Part shown: positions 51,801 to 60,794 of the stretch, one piece after another
How the letters are laid out: the number at the start of each line of letters is the position of its first letter
How positions within the stretch are numbered: position 1 is the stretch's first letter
Assembly (NCBI GenBank): GCA_012932295.1
Contig: JAAONU010000010.1
Span: 23,558,977 to 23,622,976 of the forward strand
Source: Cyclina sinensis
Lineage: Eukaryota; Mollusca; Bivalvia; Venerida; Veneridae
DNA length: 64,000 bases
Direction of reading: 5' to 3'
Translations under genes and position numbers: made by a program
Notes under the pieces: model-generated
Databases searched by the model: none
The model's input: only the letters and a program-made list of their open reading frames with translations
Told to the model about the DNA's origin: nothing

Positions 51801-54800
51801 TCATGCACTTTTCACATAGCTATTCTTTTAAACATGTACAGATGTAATTTTCGGTATGACTCGGAACAACCAGCACTAAAATAAACAATTGTTTCTGCTG
51901 TTGTCATTCAACTTTTTATTATTAAGTCGAATGTAATGCATTTTAGAAAAACAACTCGGGACAATTAATTAGGGCTTGTGCCCCCGCTGCACCCCTACCC
52001 ACACTCCCTCTTCCAGTTGAATGGTAAATGAGTTTTAACATATTCGTAATACTAAATGAGCCTTTATATGGAAAAAGTATATCATATATTGCCTGTGTTG
52101 AACACAATTCTTGATAGAAAGAGCGAGTAGTGGTCCCGGCCATGAATGCAACGTTGTTTGCTTTCGATTGTTTGTAGCTTTTCTGCCAATAATTAGGATC
52201 CAAAAGCAGAATTGGAGAAAAAATAACTTATTTAAAAGAATAAAAGATCTGCCATGACTAGAGGCAATTTATAAAAGCAAAATGTAGTTATAATGGTCGA
52301 TTATATAACAAAATGACTTTAAAAATATCTAAACAAAATAAATAAACATTGAAAAGAACACCCCTGTGCCCCATCCCCTAGTTGTAATTGTTATTTTTGG
52401 CTGGTGTCAACAAATAATTGACGTCTTTTAAATAACAGACTGAAATGAACAATTTGACAGCTGTCATTGAAAATCGTCTGCTGCGGCTAGGTCATTTTGG
52501 AAGTTTTGTTTTAAAACACAGCAAGGCAATATTGTTTTATTTATAAGAACTTTCTTTATCTTTATACTAAATAAATGTATCTGTCATCATCATTTTCTGT
52601 ACTTATTACGATAATTGCGCAGAGAAAGTAGTTGTAATGACCGTTGTTTTCTTCTTTTTGTTTGCGAATTACACTTGGAATGTATTTATTTTAAATATAT
52701 TTCAGATCTTAAAGACGACTTGATCACGTTCTACAGACACAGCCACAGAACCATCCGTCTGTCACCATTGCTAGAAGAAGACGCGCCTCTCCTGAAATAT
52801 TACGTTACGCCAGTCATAAAATTAGTAAAATTAAAGAGAGCCCATGGCAGTAGGGAAGAAGAAAGGATACCTGTATCTTCATTGCATGACATGTTCTACA
52901 AACAGGGCAAAGTCTGTAGTGAAGCTTATTTGTCGGCAGATGCGGGGCTCGGAAAAACTTCTTTCAGCAAAAGATTAGCTTTGACGTGGTGTCAGGCAAA
53001 GAAACCCATTGGAGATGAAAAAAGTCATTTCTCAAACGAAGATCTTACTGCAATAAATGAGTTCCATTTTTTGTTTTTGTTGCTTCTTCGTGATTGTTCT
53101 AACATATGTGACGTCGATGGCATGATACTGCAACAGAACATTTCAAGGCTTGCACATGGTTTACCTGAACCATTGAAAGATCTCGAAAACATTTTATCTA
53201 GAGAAAGATGCCTCATCATCCTAGATGGGCTGGATGAGTGGCTGCACCCACCAGAAAAATGCATACAAGGATGGAGTAATCTTCCCCACAGAAAAACACG
53301 TTTAGATGTTGCAGTCCTTACCACTACAAGACCTTGGAAGTTAAGTGTGCTAGGATCAGAATCAAAGCATGTCAGTCATAAACTTGAAATGTTTGGATTA
53401 AACCAGAAGTCAGCAGCAACTTTGAAAAAATCAGTTCTCTCTCATTTGTTAGAGAAATCCGTTGGAAGAAAGGAAAGTGAAGACAAAATAAACAGATTTG
53501 TTAGTAAATTTAACGAGGAACTAGAGAAAAGTGATATTTCGGATCTAGAAGCTAGCCCGCTCCTGCTTATGTACCTGTTGTTTGTGTGGTACTATAACGA
53601 AAAGCTCGGAAATACTCAGTGTGAAATATACAGTGAGATTATAGAACTTTTGCTGTCTCGTACTGCACAGAAACCATCAATTCCAAAGGAAGTCATTAGC
53701 AGCATTCCGCATTGTTTCAATAACCTGGAGCATTGTAGAAAGTTTTATGGATTTTTAACATCTTTAGGAAAGCTAGCCTTTAAAACGTTACTGAAGGAAA
53801 CAAAGGAAAATACACTTGTATTTGATCGCACTGAGGCTGAACAAAACCTAGACAGCGACGAGAGCTTAGATTTCTGTCTTAATTCTGGAATTCTTTCCCA
53901 AACTAAAGAAAACGAACATTTATTAAGACAGACAACAAAAATATCTTTCTCACATAAATCAGTACAGGAATATTTCGCGGCACTTTACATGAGTTCCTCT
54001 ACAAATCAATCATCAGTATTAGAAACATTAAAATCAAAATGTAAATGTATTAAAGACATTCTGGAAATATCCAAAATTCTTCTGTTTATTAGCGGCATCA
54101 ATGCAGACATGTCATCTTTGATTTCAAGTGAGCTGATTAGAATCGTAAATGATGATGAAATACCACGTAAATATAGGAGGAGTTCAGTAGGATATGCAGA
54201 TGCACTATTTCATTACCAGGACCTGTTGGTTAATTGTTGTAAAGAAATGTCACAAGAAAATCAAGCCAGTTTGTGTATTGAAGATGTTTTTATTGATTAC
54301 AGATGTAAACAAGAACAATACCTCGAAAATCTCCGCCTCCTGACAACACGAAATCAACAAAATATCAAGTCAGTTTATATAGACATGTCTGGGACACCTT
54401 TCAAGACTACACGTGACGTTATTGATTATTTCTCATTGACTCGTCTAGACAACCTGGAGAAAATATGGTACCTTGGAGACTACTACAGTGATATTGCTAT
54501 ACTACTGAAAACATCTGTTAAATGTTTAGGTTTATTTAGTTTAATTTCAGACTTGTCTCGTTTACCGTGTAAGGAAGTCACAAGTTTAAACAAGTTAGAA
54601 GTGATATATATCTGCAGCTGTTTACTCAGTCACAATGAGTTTACAGAGTTCTATAATTATATATCTAGGACAAAGTGTTTACGAGAGATTAAGCTGAAGT
54701 TCTTACGCTGTACTGACCACGGGTGGTTTGACTGTCCTGGTAGCAGACTGGAGTTACTTCAACACTCACAACTTAGAACGTTATCACTGCAGCAAATACA

Positions 54801-55173
54801 TGTGAAAGAAATAGAAATCAATATGGCCATACTAGAGAAGTGTAAGCTAAAGTTGTTATGTTACCCAGATCTTGTGTTGAAGTTTAGAAATAATCCTGCA
54901 GCAGACAGCAACCTACCTGGAAATACACATGTTGTGTTGGACTTTATGACAATGGCGGCTTCATCATTGCGTCAGCTAGTTGACCTGATACAAGAACTAC
55001 CCCAATCTGTTTTAGTAGAAATAAAGGCATGTAGAATAAAACCTAAGGACGAATTTAGAAGACAGATACACAGAATAGAAACATCATCACAGTTCAGGAT
55101 GCTGGAGGAACTGGAGGAGGACAGATATGGCTATAAATCATTTCAGTTTGAAACAATCAGAGGAGGACATTAA
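36703..55173 (+). CDS. CARD-NACHT (NLR-like) receptor, four-exon model, 968 aa
   Basis: Predicted joined gene: 36703-36873, 37613-37814, 41038-41103, 52706-55173. All borders are GT/AG and phases agree (0, 1, 1), giving 2907 nt with one stop. Residues about 13-105 look like a CARD death fold. About 125-147 is a charged linker. A NACHT NTPase follows, with Walker A 'ADAGLGKTS' (K230), Walker B 'CLIILDGLDEW' (D320, D323, E324), sensor 'TTTRPW' (R355) and a winged-helix motif 'FSHKSVQEYFAALYM' (H563). The C-terminal 350 residues have loose leucine-rich periodicity. Known CARD-NACHT proteins are cytosolic sensors that oligomerise on ATP exchange and recruit effectors through the CARD; a similar role is inferred here. 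An acceptor at 36675-36676 suggests a 5' UTR exon further upstream. The 11.6-kb third intron could hide more exons. Confidence 0.72.
37613..37814 (+). CDS. Exon 2 of NLR-like gene: second half of CARD
   Basis: 67 codons plus one base, acceptor tttacacag, donor gaag|gtttgt. The text 'EKNRHIIDKVRGKGSAAYKQ' and 'FKDCLIKTDQSMLVKVLEY' matches CARD helices 4-6, including the Lys-Gly-x-x-Ala-Tyr-x-x-Phe motif common in this fold. A conserved intron position inside the CARD supports the joining with exon 1. Confidence 0.75.
38376..39400 (-). mobile_element. 3' end of a LINE (5'-truncated) with GATA tail
   Basis: On the - strand the segment ends with 'ctttttccgaaataaa' followed by (tctatcta)n at 38376-38411, a typical LINE terminus with a polyadenylation-like signal and a microsatellite tail. 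The body to about 39400 is non-coding, like LINE 3' UTR, and the 5' limit is a guess. It lies in the second intron of the NLR-like gene. Confidence 0.55.
39980..40690 (-). pseudogene. Degenerate Tc1-like transposase
   Basis: Read on the - strand from about 40640. It shows 'LGYKWRVVKKK' (DNA-binding side), then 'RVMVWGFICYE', 'EEDVLPVIIRHFANND', 'NVPLHRARGVKSF', 'EWPAQSPDFHIIESMWLHLKRD' and 'AQNIATRNDLIATI', the ordered signature of Tc1 DDE transposases. The aspartate pair in the usual 'QDDNAPVHRA' motif is damaged ('MDGN'), and stops and frameshifts are frequent. Inverted repeats were not found. Intronic in the NLR-like gene. Confidence 0.82.
41038..41103 (+). CDS. Exon 3 of NLR-like gene: linker
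   Basis: 66 nt between a strong acceptor (polypyrimidine then tttttgcag) and a donor caa|gtaagc. Phase 1 on both sides matches exons 2 and 4. It encodes a charged linker, 'SISKTNIDEERKEQAYLQLK'. The call rests on splice signals and phase only, so it is the least certain exon. Confidence 0.55.
43601..43622. repeat. Single terminal repeat of the ttaaagcgactgactcac element
   Basis: tctgtgagtcggtcgctt plus taa matches the right terminus of the TIR element at 50041-50696. No matching left end was found upstream. Confidence 0.6.
43895..44290 (-). mobile_element. tRNA-derived SINE (family 1) with duplicated head
   Basis: On the - strand the tRNA-like head (gcggatgtggtccagtgg..., B-box gagttcgatacc) is present twice as a 125-bp tandem duplication (44166-44290 and 44041-44165). 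It is followed by the family body ('gtctttcggatgagac') and the tail 'ataaataagctcaaatagat'. Same family as 49455-49725. Intronic in the NLR-like gene. Confidence 0.88.
45305..45385 (+). repeat. Decayed tRNA-like SINE head
   Basis: tggcctagatg (A-box-like) and gtttcagtccc (decayed B-box) about 50 bp apart. No complete tRNA fold and no recognised SINE body. Confidence 0.35.
46282..47170 (+). pseudogene. Internally deleted Ty3/gypsy-type retroelement remnant
   Basis: 46282-46680 reads like the start of a gag-type polyprotein: Met-Ala-Glu..., two stops, then a Pro/Ser/Thr-rich stretch. This runs directly into the end of an integrase: 'LYHPTGNDGAER' followed by a stop and 'NQTLQKILGTL', 'YAPHFLIFGWHPRLPVDE' and 'RVDVGDRVLIRNV', the conserved third-acidic-residue region and post-core of gypsy integrases. 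Protease, RT and RNase H are absent, so about 3 kb appears deleted. No LTR pair was found. Intronic in the NLR-like gene. Confidence 0.8.
47580..47770 (-). mobile_element. tRNA-derived SINE (family 2), diverged
   Basis: The reverse complement matches the SINE at 5239-5459: 'gatccggagag', 'gagaatctc', 'actggtatgaaccctggaag' and 'cagtcatc' in the same order. The open frames here are incidental. Confidence 0.7.
48660..48726. repeat. Compound microsatellite (TGCG)n(TG)n(ATG)n
   Basis: Alternating purine-pyrimidine tract, cgtgcgtgcgtgtgtgtgtg followed by gatgatgatg. A potential Z-DNA former in the third intron of the NLR-like gene. Confidence 0.95.
49455..49725 (+). mobile_element. tRNA-derived SINE (family 1)
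   Basis: Head aagcggatcactggtctagt with A-box tggtctagtgg and B-box-like gagatcgacccc, the body phrase 'gtctttcggatgagacgtta', then 'agggggtgtcggtcatatgg' and the tail 'gataaataagctcaaatag'. Members on both strands (43895-44290, 58200-58490) share the same order of blocks. Confidence 0.88.
50041..50696. mobile_element. TIR element with internal tRNA-like module
   Basis: Perfect 21-bp inverted ends: ttaaagcgactgactcacag plus a at 50041-50061, complement at 50676-50696. Because both ends carry TTAA, the target may be TTAA. On the - strand a tRNA-like segment begins at about 50490 (ggcgctgtggctaagtgg, A-box) and closes with B-box ggttcgaatcc at 50180-50190. The two halves are separated by a 231-bp insert. 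A shorter relative lies at 60247-60679. No transposase is encoded. Confidence 0.82.
50190..50420. mobile_element. Small insertion inside the tRNA-like module
   Basis: Flanked by gaacc on both sides (50185-50189 and 50421-50425). Ends tgtaatg and (complement) tgtagtag are weak inverted repeats. Removing it restores a continuous tRNA-like block, and it is absent from the relative at 60247-60679. Its class is unknown. Confidence 0.5.
50697..52705. other. Rest of intron 3 before the NACHT exon
   Basis: No recognised element. The 51267-51467, 51469-51690 and 51943-52203 frames lack recognisable motifs. The interval ends with the acceptor ttaaatatatttcag at 52705. Confidence 0.5.
52706..55173 (+). 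CDS. Exon 4 of NLR-like gene: NACHT and C-terminal region
   Basis: A single 2.47-kb exon. The open frame extends upstream to an ATG at 52615, but the peptide from there is unlike the family. The sequence atatatttcag|at at 52705/52706 is a good acceptor, and text like the family ('DLKDDLITFYRHSHRTIRL') starts exactly there, so the exon border is preferred over the upstream ATG. Walker A lies at 52936-52959 and Walker B around 53212-53235. The 'FSHKSVQEYFAALYM' winged-helix motif lies at about 53947-53991. After about 54300 leucine-rich segments ('LDNLEKIWYLGD', 'LRTLSLQQIHV') suggest degenerate LRRs. TAA at 55171-55173; an aataaa overlaps the stop and no further clear signal follows before the mariner. 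Confidence 0.9.
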
Positions 55174-55826
55174 ATAAACAAAACTGTTCAATCATATGAC
55201 GTCACTATGCTGAAATTTTCTACACATGTGTAAATAGTTTTGACATATTTTTGTGTATATAAATGATTTAACTACATATAACCACAGTAATACAGAGATA
55301 AATCGTTATGGACAGTAACTGTTTAAACTTCGTGCCGGGATGGAAAAAAGAAAATATGGAAATGTTTTTTTTTTTTGTTTTTTTTTTTTTTTAAGAATAC
55401 TTAAAAGGTAAGTTTGTTTTATTATTGACTTTGTTTGTCTAATTAGATTTTTAATTTGTATTTATTTTTCCTCCTTGAACCAAAATTTAAATATATTAGC
55501 TCAACTATACAAAGTATATGGACAGCTGTCAGTCCTACAGCCACTTCCAGATTTCTGATTAAAGTTTTAGTGCAGTAACATATATTTTTTACTATTACGA
55601 GGGTTGTCCCAAAATACCGTATAAAATCAATTTATATAAAAAGCAAATCTCTCAATATCATAACTGATATTATTTACAGGTAGTTACATCCTTATCCGAC
55701 AAAATGCAAAAAACCATTCTAGTTTATCTTGAGTAGCAATGTTTTTACACACTTCACAGTAACATCGTATAGTATGTCGCGGCCTGTACCGATAACCAAC
55801 GTAACGTCACGCACCTGACGTCGCAC

Positions 55827-57079
55827 TTAAAGTTTTTCAAAGTACTGTCCCTGCTGCTGAATACACTTCCTGTGACGGTCCACCCAACGTAAAAATGTGT
55901 CTGCAAACCACTGAGATGACAAGGATCGGTTAAATGAAAGTACAGCTTGTTTTAAGTGATGAGAGTCCGAAAATTTCCTACCGCGTAAATGATCCTTTAG
56001 AGAGGGAAAATATGCAAAGTCTAGCGGAGCAAGGTCAGGTGAATAAGGCGGATGTGTTATTCTTCTGAAGCCTAGAAGTGCTATCTCCAGTTCAGTTGAG
56101 GCGGCTGTGTGTGGTGGTGCGTTGTCATGGTGATAAATTACATTTTCTAGGTCTTGTACAATGGCAGGCCGCTTTTTTCTTATAGCCCTCATTAGACCAA
56201 CGCGTACAACCTGAAATGGATAACGTTACTTTCTGTGTGCACGGTAAATTAAACATTTATCAAAATGATAGATAATTAACAGTTTTATTATTATTATAAA
56301 CTTATTTTTTAACTTATCAATTTTATTATTATTATTATCATTATTACCGGTATTACTATTATTATTATTATTATTTTTATTATTATTATTACCTTTGAGT
56401 AATAATCTGCATTGACTGTTTGACCAGGAGGGACCACATGTGTTAGGATTATGCCCTTGTTATCCATGAAAACCATGAACATTATTTTTCCCATGGATTT
56501 TACCGACTTGGCTTTTAATGCTGGGGGTGTATCTGGAGTTTTCCATATTGACGACTGCTTCTTTCCTTCAGGCTCAAAATAGTGGGCCCAGGTCTCATCC
56601 ATAGTGATTATTTTATCAAGAAAGTTCCTATCACGTTCATATTGGCGTATGAATGTGCACGAATCTCTAACACGACGCTGCCTCTGTTCTTCAGATAAAA
56701 GGCGAGGAACCCACCTAGCGCACACTCGAGACATACCGAGCTCCTCTGACATAATTCTCTGAACGGAAGATTTACTTATTCCAATGAGTCCCGCAAGTTC
56801 TCGCACAGTTTGTCGTCTATCAGCTTTTATGACGTCAGAAACCCTTTGAATTACAGCATCGCTGATACCTACAGGTCGCCCTTTTTTCAGACCTGTGTCT
56901 GTCCATCCCGTTGTAAATCGCTTGTGCCACTTATAAATCAATACCCGTGATGCCTTGCAATGCGTTCTGGATGATTCCATCTCTTTTATTGTTTGTCCTG
57001 GTGTAAGGCCACGTTCAACACAAAATTTTATTACAGACCGATGGTCCGCCTTTTCTGTTGGCGTCGCCATTTTTTTCAA
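55827..57079 (-). CDS. Mariner DD34D transposase with a putative 182-bp intron (356 aa)
   Basis: Cuts and pastes the element at TA sites. Exon 1 is 57079-56393 (229 codons) and exon 2 is 56210-55827 (127 codons plus stop). The interval 56392-56211 has GT and TTTCAG borders, is phase 0 and is mostly (TAA)n-like. Joined, the protein is 356 residues, close to the family norm of about 345-350. The N-terminal helix-turn-helix pair comes first ('RSVIKFCVERGLTPGQT', 'GISKSSVQRIM') with 'GRP' at 68-70 between its two halves, then the 'WVPRLL' linker and catalytic D161 ('TMDETW'), D258 ('HHDNAPPHTA') and D293 ('SPDLAPLDF'), the last two 34 residues apart. Met4 ('MATPTEK') is an equally good start. If the interval is not spliced, the frame ends soon after an isoleucine-rich tail and the enzyme is dead. 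Confidence 0.9.
56211..56392 (-). other. Putative intron or microsatellite insertion in the mariner transposase
   Basis: On the - strand it starts gtaataataata, contains imperfect TAA repeats, and ends ccatttcag. Removing it joins Lys229 to Val230 in frame across a region that is continuous in other mariner transposases. Confidence 0.7.
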
Positions 57080-57467
57080 ACTAGAAAACGAACGTGCCAG
57101 TTGTAAACGTCATAAAAGAAAAACAAATGACGTCATTTACGTACCAACGTCATCTTTAAACGCGCCAATAATTTTTCTTTACGTCAATATGAATTTTGTT
57201 TCGATACTTGTATTTTTCGCCGAGATATTTAGAAGTAAATTTTACAAATAGTATTTTGATACTGTCCGTTTTTGACGTCGGCCGCGCGGCTATACATGGC
57301 CTACTAAATATATGTATAAAATTCACATTTTTGTGCAAACACTCTCAAAAATTGATCATAATATGTGAAAAACAATACTGATTAAGCTTCACAAAAAATT
57401 AAATCCATGACACGTCACATTGAAAAAATATTAATGAATTATACGGTATTTTGGGACAACCCTCGTA

Positions 57468-58199
57468 CTTCTTTATTTCTTGAGGGATTTCCTTCAAACT
57501 TCAAATATATATTCCTTATCACTACCCACATCATATGTGGTAAGGTTCTTAACTCTAGCACCATATGTCTAGCATTATCCGCCTTTTAAACTTAAGGTTT
57601 TTTTTCTTTAAAAAATGTAATATTTCAATATAACTTCTTTATTTTTGAGAGATTTTCAATGATAAAGTTATAGATATTACATGACATTTCATTTTCCATG
57701 GAGAACTTTCTTGTCTATATATATTTTTAGAATGATCTTAAATTAAGATGATTTTCTGTCATCAAATTAAGCACTGGCCTGGTGGCCCATGGCCAGTGTA
57801 AATTAGTTCGGACCAGTGTAGATTTTAAGAAAATTTAGTTAAATATATGTAGAATAAATTCAAAACTGGAATTCGGGATAGTAAATTCAAAATCATTGAA
57901 ATTCATTGACTGTATTTTTAATAATTATCCCTTTCTTAGCTATCCAGTACTTAAATAGTCGAGCGTGTTGTCTCCACTGACAGCTTTTGTTATATATTTT
58001 TATAAGAGTGAAGATTTTTCATGTTGTTCAGCTACGGTTCGGTCGTATTGCAGTGTCATTTTAGTACTTTATCAATTACTCAAACCTATTTCACCCCTCT
58101 TTTAGTCTTTTTATATACTTATTTCAGTTTTCCAGGTTTTTAGCCAGTTCTAGTCGCTGTGTTTGTCTTCTCTTCACAAGATTTTACCTGGTGAACTAT
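57468..58199. other. No gene seen
   Basis: AT-rich, non-coding. Confidence 0.5.
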
Positions 58200-58490
58200 T
58201 AAAAATGCTATAGCTCTATGGTAGGATTGATCTGAGGTGAATAGGTAAGTCGCATGACTTGTAATTCAGGTGTTTACAGTCTGATACACACTACTTATCG
58301 TCTTTCGGTTGATACATTAAACAGTGTACTAATATATTAATGCTATGCACTGGGCTTATAAAAGAACTTGGAGTGCCCTTTTGTCTCTTGCACCATGCTC
58401 CACATGTACAGTAACTACACTCTTCAGGGGGTGTCAATTATATGGGAAACCGGTACCAGTGAAAAATAAATTTAAGACATTGATAGTGAT
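58200..58490 (+). mobile_element. tRNA-derived SINE (family 1), decayed
   Basis: The body blocks 'gtctttcggttgatacatta', 'agggggtgtcaattatatgg' and 'gaaaaataaatttaag' match 49455-49725 in order. The tRNA-like head is barely recognisable. Confidence 0.7.
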
Positions 58491-60246
58491 AGGGTAGGAT
58501 TATTCTGATTTTACAGTCTGTGCATAAACTTGGTTTCAGAGTGTTCGTTTTAAATAAAACCGATAGCCTGCTGAAATGATTTAACTGTTGCACATTTCTG
58601 TCTTAAACTTTATCAGTTCCACTAATTAATGAAAGTTCATTATTATTTCTAGTTCCTACAGCCAGTATTCGGTCTACTGTAATGTTGGTTTGCAGATTTC
58701 CACAAATTGGGTAAGCTAGAGTTTATATTATTTATCTTTTTACTACCTTATTTACTATGTTTGGTCTTTTTATAAGTTGAGGTTTTTATATTTGTACTAA
58801 AGTAATATATTTATATTATTGTACTTTCAATTATTTCACCTTTGATTGTTATACAAGGGGGACAACTGACGTATTCATTATTGTCCAAAAGCTTACTTTT
58901 CTTTATGCCAACCATAATATATTTACAAATGAAAAAAAAATGCTTATAACAGTTAGTAGATTTTTGTCATAAGTAATTGTTGAAGTAAATAAGAAAAAAC
59001 ATTCTCTCAAATACCCATTGTTTTCATATAATGGTTATTATTATATTAAACCTGTCCCAGACTTTTATCTTTGATAAATTTGGTTCATTTATTTCAGGAC
59101 TGACATACAATATAGAACTGTATGTTTGATGTAACTCTATGTGAAACTATTGGACAAACATCAAGTACAAATCATAAAGATTGGATTGAGGTTATACAAA
59201 CCATAAACATATACTGCGTGTGAAGTGTTTCCAGATGAACCGATATTAGACAACAGTAAAGGAGGGTAAGAACCTGTATGTAGGCCAAGACTCGAGTGTA
59301 CGTCTCCAGTGCTTTTGATTTGTAGAATAGAAATGCAACAACAGTACCAGTAATATTCAGTGGGTTTTCCGGGCTAGACACTTCATGTTTTAACTACTTA
59401 TGACTTACATTTTGAATTGATTGAGTACTTATACCAGTTCAGCTTCTACTGAGTTTGACATATTTTGCCATTTGGAATAGTATGTTCTATTCCCAGCATC
59501 TTATTCGTAAGTATCATTTATCCACAACGATATATCACATACAAGAGGATGAGTACAAACAAGATGTAAAATCTTTTCCTGTTTACGGACGGTTGTTCTT
59601 AGAATGAATTTTAATAAAGATAGTCTTGTATATATTGTGTAATGGTTAAGCTGATCAATTTCAAAAACAGCAGGATCTGGATACAATTTCCTCAAATTCT
59701 GACTTGAGATATTTATGTTCTCATATTTACATCTCTTTACTGTTTTCATTTGAAAGATACGTTAGATTCTTTTTTGTACTTCAGATTCAGCTAGAAACCC
59801 TTAGATTAAACCATTGTTTTGGAGGCTATCCTTTATTTAACTGTTATAATGTGAGATCTCTTGATGACAAGTGCCTAATGTATATATCTACATGTATAGT
59901 GCCATTGCCAGTGGTCAAGGTTTTTTGGTTTTCCGCAGGTGGTGAGTGAAAAATTTATTTTGTTTACTTAAATTATTCATTCAGAATTTAATTATGTGTT
60001 CCTTTGAGCCTGCTATCAAATTAAAACGGATATTGTGAATACATTTGTTTTCAATTGCATGAGTTTTTAACTGATCATTGGAACTTTTACTATGCACCGT
60101 TTGCTTTTCATTTTATCATTTGTCAGATATGATAGCTTAAAGTCTTTTCAATAAATTCATTTGATCATTTATAACAGGTGGTTTGACTTTTTCAAGGTCA
60201 ACCTCTACTGCTCTCTTCAGAGTTGTATACTTCACTGATCTGATTT
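58491..60246. other. No gene seen
   Basis: AT-rich. Frames 59172-59381, 59501-59749 and 59704-59949 have no recognisable motif. Confidence 0.5.
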
Positions 60247-60679
60247 TTAAAGCAACTGACTCACAAAATTAAGCCTTAAAAAAGTTCTTCTTTAAATTAC
60301 AGAGAAGGTGCCATGGAAAAAACACATATTTTATACTTCCGTACATCATGAAAACTGAAGAAAACAGAATTTGATTTCAACACCCTTTCGGTCAGTAAAA
60401 TTAAGGCTGGCAAGCTACACTGAGCCAAACAGACTTGTTAAAGCAAGTTGTCAAAATTAAAAGTATCAAAAAATGTATCTACCCCTTGACTAACGGGGTA
60501 AAATTTTCATCGATAAAAGTGTGAAAAGCTTTATATTATGATGTGTTTCTGTATCTAAAACAGACACTAACTTAGTTTGCATATGTTCTTCACAATTATA
60601 CAACAGTCTAGAATTTTTAATATTTAAAACACTATCTTTTTTAAGCATCGTCGATTCATCTGTGAGGCAGTCACTTTAA
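60247..60679. mobile_element. TIR element with tRNA-like remnant, second copy
   Basis: Ends ttaaagcaactgactcaca and (complement) ttaaagtgactgcctcaca. The interior aligns with 50041-50696 ('accatgaaaactga' against 'atcatgaaaactga', 'tcggtcagtaaaat', 'gatgtgtttctgtatc'), minus the 231-bp insert. The tRNA-like block is decayed. Confidence 0.8.
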
Positions 60680-60794
60680 ACGGTACTGGAATGAGAGTCA
60701 GTTAAAGTGAAGTCAGCATTCTGCTGTTGGTTCTCTGAGATTTTTGTTCTATTATGAAAAATTGTATTTAATTATATTTGTTATTTACTTTCAG

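Larger units (their letters stand above)
55596..57467 (-). mobile_element. Well-preserved mariner element
   Basis: Bounded by TA and by identical 29-bp inverted repeats (tacgagggttgtcccaaaat..., 55596-55624 and 57439-57467). Length 1.87 kb with one transposase gene on the - strand whose exons are free of stops. Identical ends and an open transposase suggest a recent insertion. It lies about 420 bp past the stop of the NLR-like gene. Confidence 0.95.

Noticed and set aside
52615..52705. ATG at 52615 as the true start of the NACHT protein
   Set aside because: The first 30 codons are unlike the family, and a good splice acceptor sits exactly where family-like sequence begins.
53025..53324. 99-codon frame on the - strand
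   Set aside because: Shadow of the NACHT coding exon.
52615..55173. Bacterial STAND/defence NTPase acquired by transfer
   Set aside because: The winged-helix motif, CARD exons upstream and introns all fit an animal NLR-type gene; no bacterial context is seen.
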